DNA of 64,000 nt from Physcia stellaris (taxonomy: Eukaryota > Ascomycota > Lecanoromycetes > Caliciales > Physciaceae), in assembly GCA_018902385.1 (NCBI GenBank), contig JABSSW010000082.1, positions 44,401 to 108,400 on the forward strand. Direction: 5' to 3'. Shown here piece after piece: positions 1 to 10,773 of the stretch. How positions within the stretch are numbered: the stretch's first letter is position 1; every line of letters starts with the position of its first letter. The notes beneath the pieces were generated by a model, which had not been told where the DNA came from, made no database searches, and saw only the letters and a program-made list of their open reading frames with translations. The position numbers and the translations under genes were made by a program.

Positions 1-269
1 GATTGACCGGCTGGGATGATCTTGTCTGAGCCCTCCTGGGTTGCGCGCATAGTACCTGAGTGGATGAGGAAGGTTTCCGTCTGGTATTTGTGCCAGTGGT
101 AGGGTGGAACGTGGATGGTGGGACCGGGTTTGATGTGCGCTTTCATGGCGAACTCAACGGACGGGTCGGCGGCAAAAAAATGAAACGCGTTTTGACTGTC
201 TTCGGTTCTGAGGGGGTTTTGGGTCGCTGTGGGGGTTTTGGAGAGTCGGGGTGCGAGGAAGGACAACAT
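1..269 (-). CDS. Cupin-domain protein, N-terminal part (runs off left edge)
   Basis: Reading the minus strand from an ATG at 269-267 gives 89 codons open to the window edge. The protein contains the cupin metal-site signature HVPPYHWHKYQTE: His residues spaced as in cupin motif 1 (H-x-H with a following Glu), followed by a strand-turn pattern ending in PAGQ. The cupin beta barrel usually binds a divalent metal; fungal single-cupin proteins of this kind are often small oxygenases or isomerases near metabolite genes, but the substrate cannot be told here. The frame stays open upstream to a stop near 336, so an earlier start or an upstream exon is possible. Only the first half of the domain is visible. 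The assignment rests on the motif alone. Confidence 0.6.
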   Translation of the reverse strand, partial: MLSFLAPRLSKTPTATQNPLRTEDSQNAFHFFAADPSVEFAMKAHIKPGPTIHVPPYHWHKYQTETFLIHSGTMRATQEGSDKIIPAGQ

Positions 270-1909
270 TTCGCGTGCTTCGTGATGGCTTTCGGAGGGT
301 CTGTCAAAGGATGAGGAGATTGAGTTGAAGCCGATTTATGATGTGTCACTTGGAGAGGTACCTGACGATACAGCTTAATGGATACAGGCAGAATTCACGG
401 TGGAGCAGAGTCTGGTCTTCAGCAACATATGCCATGCTCAATGTTTATATACATGGTGCCCCGAGATGAGAGCGATTTGGATTGCTAAGCTTCTAACATT
501 CCATTGAGCAAGTCGGTCACACCTGAAGTGAAAGCGACCTAGGCAATGAGAATAGCAAGCCGACTGTACCTACCAAAACTGCTCTAGACACCGTTCCTAT
601 TATAAGCAGCAGCACGAGATGGATGACAGAATGGGATTGTGCTTTGTCACGGTTGCATCGCTACCGACCGGGTAACCCTGGGCACTTTGTGCACATGGTG
701 GCTGAAGCCACTCATCGATTATTCGCTTTTATTGGTCACGCCTCTCGTTTCCCTTACAAACTCGAAATTGTATACGAAGCCATATATCACCAGATTCTAA
801 CTTTTCAGTGAGCTTTTCCGCCGACCAACCTAGCATATTTGGGGTTTTGAGCTTGAAGCATGTTGGTGAAGCTACAGAATTAGGTTAAAGAAACTGTCTC
901 TTCTGTCAACCGGCCGCGGCGGGCCAGCCTGGCATAGCAATCAAGTCGAGACCGACTTATTTAAAGGCTCCGTATTCAATGTTCTCAAGCTTGAGATCTG
1001 ACTGCATTGAATCGGTGCCGAAGGTGAATCAGCTTGACTTCATCTGTGATCAGTAGTTTGAGCACCGGCTCAACGCCAAGAACTGCTGACTTGTTCGGAA
1101 GTCGTTTCAAGAGACCAAGCATTGAACCATGGACTTATCGGCCATGTCAAGAATTATTCATGACCGGGTTCCGTTTATCCCCCAGATATCCGCTGCGTGC
1201 CTGAAAGCCTTTGAACTTATATAAGATTTATATTGTTAACGCCTAATCCGCATGTTGAGAACCTAATGTACCGAAACGTTGAACAGTCCAACAGGATCAG
1301 CCCAACCTGAATCGTGCTCCTGTCCTTGATCCGGAACACCGCTTCAAGTCAACACATATTTCTTTTCACTTTCGTGCGACTGTCTCGAGAGAGTTCTTGC
1401 TGCCTCGGTGATAATGCTTCCACAGCTAATCTATTGATAATCAAGATGATCATGCTGTACACAGCATTTGAGATGTATCGAATCTCAACGATAATTCTAA
1501 TAACAACTCAATGTGCTTCTGACACAATTATGGTTTAAAGATTGAGAAATAAACTCTCCGTCGAACTCCGCATCGGCTTCAACAAAGACATGTCACTCAA
1601 CTTCTGGAATCATGTGGATATTTAAATCAGCTGAATCTGCCAGTCTTCCATCTTCATTACAAGTATTTAGGATTTCAAAGATAGTCGTGACACTCTTGGT
1701 CTTCCATCTTCACTACAAGTAGTCATAACTTCAAAGATAGTCGTGACACTCTTGCCAAACTCCATATAGCCCACAGGGTGTTCACTGCATCTTCTCTCGA
1801 TCTAATTAGTCAGGTAGCAAGATGCGGCTCGAATGGGTGAGGGTTTGATATGTGACCTGCTAGAAGTTTCTAATGCAATGGGTAGCTTTCGATATTGTGC
1901 TTCTTCTTG
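270..1909. other. Intergenic, no supported gene
   Basis: Short open frames occur on both strands (for example 623-811) but none shows a domain, signal peptide or splice pattern. The only structure noticed is the tandem duplication at 1643-1754. It should hold the promoter of the cupin gene (leftward) and of the SLT-like gene (rightward). Confidence 0.5.
1643..1754. repeat. 56-bp tandem duplication
   Basis: Two head-to-tail copies, 1643-1698 and 1699-1754, both start gtcttccatcttca and end gatagtcgtgacactcttg. They differ at only a few positions in the middle, so the duplication is fairly young. It lies about 150 bp upstream of the SLT-like gene, in its likely promoter region. Confidence 0.85.
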
Positions 1910-2790
1910 ATGTTGCCGAGCACCTATGCAATAAGCAGGCCCCGAACCTCGACAGCTTATGTCACTAATGGCATTGACAAACGAGCTTTCTTCGGTAACG
2001 AAGATGGAAATCTCCAACCAAACAGAACCGACGCCACAGCCGACAGAGACCCTGAAGTAATCGGTGATCTAAACGTCCGAGATATTGTCAACGATGATGG
2101 TGTGGGCTCCGGACCGGATGAATATAACGTTTACACAGGAAACGGCACAACAGAAGCTGGCTGGCCAAAACTTACCGAATGGATTTCATTCGAGAACATG
2201 TACATCTCCTGCCTTCTGCGTCTGCCATTGATACTAATATTCAGAACAGGTGGGATGATAACTACCACATTATGGAGCACTCTTGCTCTGTCGTTTATTC
2301 CACTACCGATAACAGCGAGACCGAACTTGAAGATCTGCGCGCCGCCATCGACAAATCCGCCAATCAAACCGGCCTTGATCATCGCTTCATTTTCGCAGTC
2401 GTCATGCAAGAATCGGGCGGGTGTACTCGTGTTCCCACGTCAAATTTTATCATCCGCAATCCTGGCCTTATGCAAACTCATAACGGCGCAGCAACCTGCA
2501 ATGAAGGTTTGGTGTGGGATCCTTGCCCAATTGACATGATCGAAGCCATGATCGATGATGGCACAATAGGCACCCCGGACGGTGATGGCTTGGTGCAGTG
2601 TTTGAACACGTATAACACCTGGGATGATGATGTCAGTGCCTTCTATAGGGCGGCCAGGTGTTACAATTCGGGCGCGGTCGCGGAGTCTGACGATTTAGAG
2701 GATGGCGGGGCGACACATTGCTATGCGAGCGATATCGCGAATCGATTGATGGGTTGGACAGATGCGGAGCGCACATGCTGGTTAGATTGA
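1910..2790 (+). CDS. Secreted SLT/lysozyme-like protein
   Basis: Two exons, 1910-2199 and 2250-2790, give 276 residues. The 50-bp intron starts GTACAT, has a tactaat branch site and ends ACAG; joining restores the frame. The C-terminal domain has the hallmarks of the soluble lytic transglycosylase/goose-lysozyme fold: QESGG (catalytic Glu near residue 151) and, downstream, PGLMQTHNG. Cys-rich segments (CNEG, CPID, RCYNSG, HCYAS) suggest disulphides and secretion. Such enzymes cleave the MurNAc-GlcNAc bond of peptidoglycan, so a role against bacteria or on related polymers is an inference. The N-terminal start is uncertain: ATG 1910 gives a weak leader, and an upstream exon with the true signal peptide may have been missed. 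Confidence 0.68.
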
Positions 2791-3527
2791 GGCCTAGGAT
2801 TTGCCTGTGGATTGAACAATGCTTCTCTTGGTATGTGGCATGACTTTTCCTTCTTCTTTGCGTGTGTGGGGTGTGCCCAAAAGACTCGGAACCTGTGGCT
2901 CATGAGCTGGCTAACTTGCCACTGTCCTATTTCCCAATTCTCCCTTGACTTATTTTCTATGTCCTCAAACTAATTTTAAAAAACGCCTCTACACCGTTTG
3001 AGCGGCCGACCTTGGGTAACGATGATTCTTCGCTCTATCCCATGGCTTGATACGAAGTGGTGCGACTTCTGAGCCTATACCTGTTCCCGACAGACCTCCG
3101 ATTATCCGACTTCGGATGGCATCAGAAGATGATGTCTCATAAATGTCGTGTTCCATATGCTTTGTGCTAATGAAGAGCATGCGTTATGCTAGACCTTGAT
3201 GTGAATAGTAATGGCGATGTATGGAAGGTATATCGCACCGCACTAGACCATGGGATAAGACATTCGTTGGTTAATAGCGTAGTGCGCTGAGTGGCAGTCT
3301 TTAATAATGGTATGAATTTACAACGGCAAACCCTGCGAACCCCTGGAATAAGCCAGACTACTTGAAGCTAGCTGCTGAGTCTTTACCATCGCGAGATATA
3401 ATCACTCTCTACCCGTAATGGCGTAAATCGATGATCCCGCGCCCAGAGATGTATCTAATGATTGTGTGGCCGAGGGGGCCCAGCTATCCATCTTTCATAA
3501 CCCCTCAAGACCCTACCTAGGATCATT
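2791..3527. other. Intergenic, no supported gene
   Basis: Nothing with a domain or splice structure seen. It separates the SLT-like gene from the broken transporter. Confidence 0.5.
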
Positions 3528-4889
3528 ATGTCAGTCACCCGGTTGCAACATATTGAGCATTTGAGCTCACATCGAATATCCGCCGGTACGAGTCGAGAGG
3601 CCGCTGAAATTGTCGAGGACCTCCGCAGGTCTGATGAGGAGGTACCAGCCTCCGCGGTCGACGTAATTCCGGATGGCGGATATGGATGGATAGTGGTTCT
3701 GTTTTGTCCCACAGTGACCTCTATAATCAATGGCTAAAGTAGCTCGTGGGGAGTCCTGCAGACCGCTCTTTTCAAGCGATACCCAGACCAAGAACCCAAA
3801 ACCTCGCTGTCCTTTGTTGGCTCCCTCAGTATGGCGCTTGGTGTAGTGATGGGACTTGCTGGTGTTCGAGTATCACGCGTGATAAATGCACGCTACAGCA
3901 TGTTGCTTGGGGTACACACGATGAGCCTTGGGATTTGTCTGAGCAGCGCTACGGCGAGCAATCTCGGCGGGCTTTTGTGACTGCAAGATTCTCAATTGGC
4001 CTCGGAGTGCGTCTAGCCTACACAATGGCCAATTCTTTACCCATATACTGTTTTGGCAGCAAAGCTTGGTACTGCGGACGGACTGATCAAGCTGGGTGGC
4101 GGTACAGGCGCCACGGTAATGGCAATCGTCGTTCAAGTTTTGATCGACAAAGTTGGCATCATCCCTTGACTTTTTCGAACCGTCCGACTTATAACACTGG
4201 CAACTGGCGTCCCTGCTGCGCTGCTTGTCCGGGGACCTGCACCCAATAAAAATGCTGCATATCTGGACTGGGCAATGCTCAAGAGCATGCGGTTTTGCTG
4301 TCTCTTCCTTGCCGGTGCAACAGGAGCATTTCCACTCTTTGTCCCGCCATATTTCCTAGCAATTTTTGCCCAATCGATCGGTTTATCAGCGTCCACTGGA
4401 GCAGGAATCGTTTCTGGTTTCAATGCTTCCCCGGCCATAGGAAGGTTTGCCGCAGGGGTCGCCTGTGATCGATACGGGTCCACCAATTCGCTCCTCCCAA
4501 TCATGGCTCTGAACGCTGTCAGCATGCTTGCCATTTGGCCGGTATCAGAGAAAATCGGACCATTGGTCAAACTCGCTGCTCTCAACAGGGTCGCGAACGA
4601 TGCCTTCTTTGTCGCTATACATACTGCCATTTGCCGGATGGTAGGGTCCGGTCAAGCAGCGGTCGGGATGGGGATGGCCATCACAGGTTGGACGGGGGTT
4701 TAGCTCATGGGCAGTCCTATTGCTGGAGATCTAATCGCTGTTACTGGGGCAGACAGGTCGCGTTCAGCAGAGCCGTATAGAGCTGCTATCTTTTATGCTG
4801 AAGGCGTTGCATTGGCTTCCGCTGCCCTCGTGCTTATGGCAAGATTAAGGATGGATGGCAAGTTAATCAAGAAGATTCGAGAGAATTGA
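3528..4889 (+). pseudogene. MFS monocarboxylate-type transporter, broken
   Basis: Fragments in order match a fungal MCT-type major facilitator: the N-terminal PDGGYGWIVVL signature (about residue 50), WGVLQTALFKRYP, SIGLGVRLAYTMANSLP, GTADGLIKLGGGTGA, then the C-terminal half through MRFCCLFLAGATGAFPLFVPP, ASPAIGRFAAG and SPIAG. The frame is broken by TAA at 3735-3737, TGA at 3978-3980, TGA at 4167-4169 and TAG at 4701-4703. There is also a frame change between about 3981 and 3988 and an extra base near 4064. None of these is removed by an obvious GT-AG intron. All four stops are reachable from sense codons by C-to-T or G-to-A transitions. The intact protein would import monocarboxylates or related small acids at the plasma membrane. 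Confidence 0.82.
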
Positions 4890-5100
4890 GAACATCATCG
4901 TTCTCGCTTCTGCTTAGGCTAATGCCCGGAGCAAAAGATCCGGCGCTTTCCCTGCATCAGCATCCCTGTCTAGCGGGCGGACCATCATCTCTCAACCCTA
5001 CTACCTCCGTAGTCAACCCGCTCTTCCCAGCCACCCGGTTGAATCTTCTCCAGATCGCCACCACCAATTGTACACAGCTTGATCGTTCCATCAACCTAAG

Positions 5101-6624
5101 ATGGAAAATCATAGACATAAGGTTGAGAAAGTCGCTGCTAGTGTACAACAGTTCCACAAACGTGATGAACCATTCAGAATCTACCATGGCTCAACAAACA
5201 GCACGCGCCGGACAACATACTCTGGCGAGAACTCGGTTGATATCAGCCGCTTGTCTCTAGTTTTGAAAGTTGACGCTACTGCTAGAACGGTGTTGGTGGA
5301 GCCTAATGTATCAATGGACCGTCTTGTTGAAGCTACACTAGAACATGGCTTAATTCCACCTGTGGTCATGGAGTTTCCCGGAATTACTGTTGGAGGTGGC
5401 TTCGCAGGGACTGGCGGTGAAAGCAGCTCGTTCAGGCATGGATATTTCAACGAAACGGTAAATTTCATCGAGATTGTGCTCGGCAATGGAGATGTTGTCA
5501 TTGCCTCCAGGGCTGAAAGATCAGATCTCTTCCATGGAGCCTCAGGTGCAGTGGGAACTCTGGGCATCACTACGTTGCTGGAAATTCAGCTTATAGAAGC
5601 TAAGAGATATGTCAAAGCAACATACCATCCTGTTGGGTCCGTCTCAGAAGCTGTAGATAAAGTGAGAAAAGAGACTTCAAACCCCGACATTGATTATTTG
5701 GACGGCATCCTGTTCTCTCAGGGGCACGGAGCCATCGTTACGGGTTCTTTGGCAGACAGTAGTCCAAGCTCTGCTCAGGTGCAGACTTTTAGTAATGCGA
5801 AAGATCCTTGGTACTATCTACACGTGAAGGGAAAATCCTTGAGAAGCGACAAAGTCCATACAGAGTATATCCCTTTGCCTGAATACCTCTTCCGGTACGA
5901 CCGTGGAGGCTTTTGGGTGGGAGCTTCGGCATTCGATTATGTCAGATTCCCATTTAATTGGTTCACACGATGGTTTCTGGACGATTTCTTGCATACCCGG
6001 ATGCTTTACAGAGCCCTACATGCAAGCAGGCAATCCACACGATACGTGGTGCAAGATCTTGCATTGCCGTATACTACCGCGGAACGATTCATTGACTACA
6101 CGAGCGAATCTTTTGGTATCTGGCCTCTCTGGCTGTGCCCATTGCGCCAAACTCGCCTACCAACATTCCATCCCCACTCAGCTAAGACAGAAGCTGATGG
6201 CCAAACACTAAAGCCAATGCTGAACATTGGTCTGTGGGGGTTTGGTCCCTCTCGGCATGATCACTTTGTTGCTAAGAACTGTCAATTAGAGCACAAGCTC
6301 CGCGAGCTTGGGGGCACGAAGTGGCTCTATGCCCATACTTACTACACGGAAGAGGAGTTCTGGGAAATCTACGATCGCCAATCTTATGACACCTTGCGGC
6401 AGAAATACCACGCCGGATCATTGCCCAGCGTTTGGCACAAAGTCATGGTAGATACAGTCTCACAGAACCACGAAATGAATCATTCCTGGAGCTCGTGGGT
6501 CCTTCAGTTTTGGCCTGTTGGCGGTCTTTGGGGTATCCTCAAGGCTATCGAAAGCGGCGACTATCTCATTGCGAGGAGATCGGCATGGAAGAGCACACAC
6601 GATTCTAATAACATATCCGAATAG
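5101..6624 (+). CDS. DHCR24-like FAD-dependent oxidoreductase (delta-24 sterol reductase type)
   Basis: A single intronless frame of 507 residues, close to the roughly 516 of DHCR24/DIMINUTO proteins. The N-terminal half is a PCMH-type FAD-binding domain: FRIYHGSTNSTR near residue 26, ISRLSLVLKVDATARTVLVEP, then GITVGGGFAGTGGESSSF and HGASGAVGTLGITTLLE. The C-terminal half has the Trp/Tyr-rich segments typical of this family (KPMLNIGLWGFGP, KWLYAHTYYTEEEFWEIYD). Family members reduce the delta-24 bond of sterol intermediates using NADPH; fungal homologues may act on other lipids. No strong N-terminal membrane anchor is visible, unlike the animal enzyme. The start at 5101 fits the conserved N-terminus. 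It follows the broken transporter in the same orientation by about 210 bp but is intact itself. Confidence 0.85.
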   Translation: MENHRHKVEKVAASVQQFHKRDEPFRIYHGSTNSTRRTTYSGENSVDISRLSLVLKVDATARTVLVEPNVSMDRLVEATLEHGLIPPVVMEFPGITVGGGFAGTGGESSSFRHGYFNETVNFIEIVLGNGDVVIASRAERSDLFHGASGAVGTLGITTLLEIQLIEAKRYVKATYHPVGSVSEAVDKVRKETSNPDIDYLDGILFSQGHGAIVTGSLADSSPSSAQVQTFSNAKDPWYYLHVKGKSLRSDKVHTEYIPLPEYLFRYDRGGFWVGASAFDYVRFPFNWFTRWFLDDFLHTRMLYRALHASRQSTRYVVQDLALPYTTAERFIDYTSESFGIWPLWLCPLRQTRLPTFHPHSAKTEADGQTLKPMLNIGLWGFGPSRHDHFVAKNCQLEHKLRELGGTKWLYAHTYYTEEEFWEIYDRQSYDTLRQKYHAGSLPSVWHKVMVDTVSQNHEMNHSWSSWVLQFWPVGGLWGILKAIESGDYLIARRSAWKSTHDSNNISE

Positions 6625-9296
6625 CTCCCGGCTTTTTAGACCTTGAGAATCTCCAGTCTCTATAGATGGCAGGACATCAACATCCACAGAAACTCCCTGA
6701 GGATAGCGACCTTGTGAGTGGCATGAAGCATTCAATTTGGTATGTTGAAGTGATGAGAGTTAATAAGTCGTGTCCGATATTCTACTTAATACAATGCTCA
6801 AACACAAATCTTATCAAGTAATGGCTTCGAGATGAAACATTCTCGTGGCTTGGTATATGTCCTGCTAGCTCTAGATCACTAACCCTGACCAGGCACTATG
6901 AAGAACCAGATCTCCAGAGGTCCTGTTTGTGACCCCAGATCATGGGCAAGGATCTAGAGGAACGTGCATAGTCCCCGAAAAATGCCCGTAAACTTCAAAA
7001 TCAGGTGAGCAGCTGGCTGGAGACTTGCAGATGCAAAAGTAGCTGCTCCTGTTTGGTTTGGTCCTTGCGCACGTTGTGGTTGTGAACCATCAACGAATGC
7101 TCATTGCAAGAAATCTGATTTTTCTGGTTTACCTCCGGATGTACAGTCCTTTACGGCTTTCATTTCAACATAGACCATGATACTCAGCGCATTGCTTAAA
7201 ATCCTCAATGTCGCTAGGAGCACTAATGCAGATTCTGTCAAGCCCAGCGTGTCACGACGATCTTTCCATTTACCATCCCGGCATCTGCTTAGGCTGTAGG
7301 TATGTGCTTACCTCAAAGTACATCCTTGATTCATGGTAGGAAAGCTGGCGCGGAGAAGTGACTCGAAAGAGGAATTGGGAATTAGATTCTTCCCGTATAC
7401 CTCCTGGGAATCTCCTTCAAGAGAGAATCTTTTGAGCATTATCGAATGATCTAGTCGGCTGTGTATCTTATCACGTATTTCTGTACTGAAAGACCTACCA
7501 GGAATGGAAATTCGCCCCTGGAGTCTGATTAAAAGTCGCGTGGGTCCCAGCCAGAAGAAGGCTGGCGCGGAGAGTCCTACGTCGGTCGAAAATGATGTCA
7601 GTCATCTAATTCAAACATGTTCGGACGCAAACCTAGGACACACTACAGAATTCCATTCAGCCAGTCATGTTAAAGCAATTTGCACAGGAAATGACTGATT
7701 GCGAAGGCACGAGAGGCGAGAACAAGATCTTCATTTTACCAGTTCTCCTTGTTGGCGCCGGAGAATTGAAGAGCGCCGTTTCCCACTTTCACGCAACCTC
7801 CCGGTGTGTTCGGTATCCAGAATCACCAAGTAAGTTCAGAGCCTGCACTCGCTATTATTTGACAATTTTACCAGTAGAAGAGATCTGCAATGATTTGAGC
7901 ATTGTAGGAATACCCAAACCCACACACGACCATAGTCGGCTAAGGGGAGTAGGTGTTAACCTGTGCGCCAATACGCATTATTCCCGGTGGACGGGCAGTC
8001 TGTCTTGACCTCAATCACGAATGAGCTAGCCAGCGGCAACACTTTATCATTGCGATGACAGAGGCACATGCAAAGACGTCGAATGAATCAACTTGCCATG
8101 GTTTACTTGTCAACCTTGTAATATGGAAAGAAAAGAAACACAGAATGGTGTTATTGCCAGCATCTAGAATGGCGGGCCTTGAAACGGAAATGGCAAAGTC
8201 TTGTTTCCCGGCGTCACCTATGATGGAGCAATCATGGCCTCGCAGCTACGTTGCTTACCACCGGAAAGGCAAGAGGAATATACAAGGAAGCGGTGGAAAG
8301 CAGATCCTCAATTGCGGAAAGTATGTTTGCATCATCCTCACTCCTATCTGAATGTCTTACTCCCACGTTCCGTCAGGAATCTCAAACTTTAAGATGCACT
8401 TTGAGACTTGAGTGGAAATGTCTGGCACACAGGCGGAACAAAGGTCGTTGAGCTGGGTCAGCTAGTTAGAAGCGCCCCACTTGGGAGCTCTTGGAGGCCT
8501 TCGCTTGCGGCTACAACATGGGTGGCTTTGTTTCGGATTATTGACCTCAACATTTGCACGGCAAATATTTCCCGAGGCGGTTGATTCTCGGGTACCTGCT
8601 GGGCTGGAACGACCATCACTTTGCCTTAAAGAAGAACCCTGTTTTTCACCGCTGTGAAGCCTTTGGTGAGGCAATAAGAACATCGCGACATCAGTTGCAG
8701 TTTGTGCAGCAAATACCCGGACAAGCTGTCGTCTTTTGTGGCGATACCCTGCACTTCCGCCGGACCATAAATCCCGTCATGTGGACGAAGGTAGCGAATG
8801 GTAAAACACGACGAGGTTTTTGACGTTTCATTGTTTTGGCAAGATTACACGGTTGTTTAGTCGTTGATCAAGGCCGGGCCGAGAGACCTTGTTTGAGGCC
8901 GAAGGGTCCTGGACACTAGATCCTAGATCCACTTACAAGCCTGTAATTTTCCAGCGACTATACCGAGATCTAGCTCTCATGCGTGGAGGTACTGGCTCTG
9001 TTCGCTAGGAGTATTTCCCATGTCTGCTATGGTACGGGATGTGGAAAATATTCCCTCACTTTGTAGAACACCTTGTTTGCATATGGGCCGCTTTCTCCCG
9101 GGGAACCGTTTCATGGTGAGCGATCCAGCCGGATTCCCACCCGTGCTATAGACCGAGTGTAAGGTACCATGCCAAGCCTCCGAGAAGAGATAAAAGACCA
9201 AGGCATGTCTCCACGATGTCGGTCACCATCAATTGTCAGCTCCCTGGAGAATACCTGGTGTAGCGGAGTTCGCAATCAGATTACATTTCCTTCACG
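6625..9296. other. Long stretch without a convincing gene; possible relic at 8180-8823
   Basis: No clear domain. Two pieces look protein-like: about 8185-8390 (a charged segment, PPERQEEYTRKRWKADPQLR) and 8554-8823 (segment GQAVVFCGDTLHFRRTINP). They are in different frames and could be remains of one decayed gene, family unknown. The rest, including the short frames at 7504-8008, shows nothing supportable. Confidence 0.3.
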
Positions 9297-10253
9297 ATGG
9301 TTATGACTACACTGCCGGTCAGCCTTCTAGTTCTCTCGGTCTATACCACTTCAATCCTTGCGCAGTAAGTAACCGGAGCAATCGGATTAGGAGGCCAAAT
9401 CTCAGTAGTATGCAACAGAGGCGCCAATCATGCGAACATCCACAGGGGATGGCATAAAGGTCAGGGACCATACTTCTGTGGCACCGACGCAGACGGAGAT
9501 GGTACGTAGCACTATTGAGCTCCTAGAAGAGCTATCGACGCAGATTGGATGCCGTCTAACCTCTTCCATAATCAGGTCCCGAGCTGCTGGCAGCTGTATT
9601 AGGCCCACAATGCGGAGCCACTATCTGGGTCAAGAACACAGGAACATTTGGGACATCAGTGAACAATGGAATTGGAAACTGCATCCAAGCCAGACTAGTG
9701 GATCAGGAAGGAGGGGGTGCTGTTGGTAAGTCTCCTTGCGAAGCTCTAGGATTCCTGCCAGTCTGGTGGTGTAAATCCTGATAATAGCCGTGCAGACCTC
9801 AATCCAGCTGCCTGGAGTGCATTGACAAACTCTCAAGATGGACAAGTAGCGGTAGAGTGGTACGTATAAAGGCGTGAATGTACTACCAGAACGATACTGA
9901 TATTCCGACAGGGGATATGGCAGTTGTCCAGATGCAGGCAGTCCCTCCGCCCAGCCCTTACCGGTGCAAGACCCTCCAAGCTCCCAACAGGGAGGCACCA
10001 GCAGCGATGGACAAAGTGGAGCGTGCAGTGTTCAAGCAAACCAACAGTGTGGAGGCAGTACCTTCTCAGGCTGTACTAGTTGTGCAGATGGTATGCAATG
10101 TACCTTTTTCAACGAGTGTAAGTTGTCTCCCTCCGTTCATGGCTCATACACATACTTATAAATCACTTTCTCGTAGGGTGGTCGGATTGTAAACCACCCG
10201 GCTATGTTGTCAGCAGAGTCAGGAGAGGCATTGCGAACGTTCGTAACCTCTGA
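9297..10253 (+). CDS. Secreted expansin-like (DPBB) protein with C-terminal CBM1
   Basis: Six exons: 9297-9364, 9419-9501, 9576-9725, 9796-9859, 9912-10117 and 10177-10253, giving 215 residues. All introns are 52-74 bp GT-AG and every junction keeps frame; intron 2 has a CTAAC branch site. Residues 1-22 form a clear signal peptide (MVMTTLPVSLLVLSV then LA-Q). The middle resembles the double-psi beta-barrel of expansin/RlpA-like proteins: CGATIWVKNTGT, GIGNCIQARLVD, and DLNPAAW in the place of the DLS-x-A-F motif, then VAVEWGYGSC. A Ser/Gln/Pro-rich linker leads to a CBM1-type cellulose-binding module at about 166-195 (QQCGGSTFSGCTSCADG ... FFNEWWSDC). The protein probably loosens or binds plant cell-wall cellulose outside the cell. 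A 20-residue tail after the last CBM1 cysteine is unusual. Confidence 0.78.
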
Positions 10254-10773
10254 TTCGTTACGATACACCCTAAATTGAAAAGGCTGTTACGGAAGGTATA
10301 TATTAGCCAACCACGAAATCTTGAGTCCCGTGGCTCGGTACATATGTCGCTGCAAGACGCTATTCCGAGCCGATGATTCAATTAAACTGCCTCTGCAAAT
10401 GGCCGGCATTGAACAGCATTGGTGATTGCTGGCCCTGTCACAATGATCGACGTTCAGATGCAGATTTGTGTTTTGGGCCATCGCGAATGTATATATTTCC
10501 CAAATCTAGTGCTGAATCACGCCGTGGGGTCCGCTCTTATGGGGGAAGCGCGTCTATATCTACTATCACTCAATCATTCCATATATTACGTTTGATGGCT
10601 GTCTTGGAATAATACAAAATACGGACTGTAAATGGAGATGTCAATACCATTGTGTATCTGTACATGAAGCTGTGTATTCGACAAAACTTTGAACCACTTG
10701 CCAATGGTCAATCACTACGTGACTCGTGATACTCACAATGAGAAGAGCAAACTTTTGTGCAACGAAATTCAAC
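10254..10773. other. Intergenic between convergent genes
   Basis: The expansin-like gene (plus) and the CFEM gene (minus) converge here. No gene, tRNA or clear terminator structure recognised. Confidence 0.5.
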
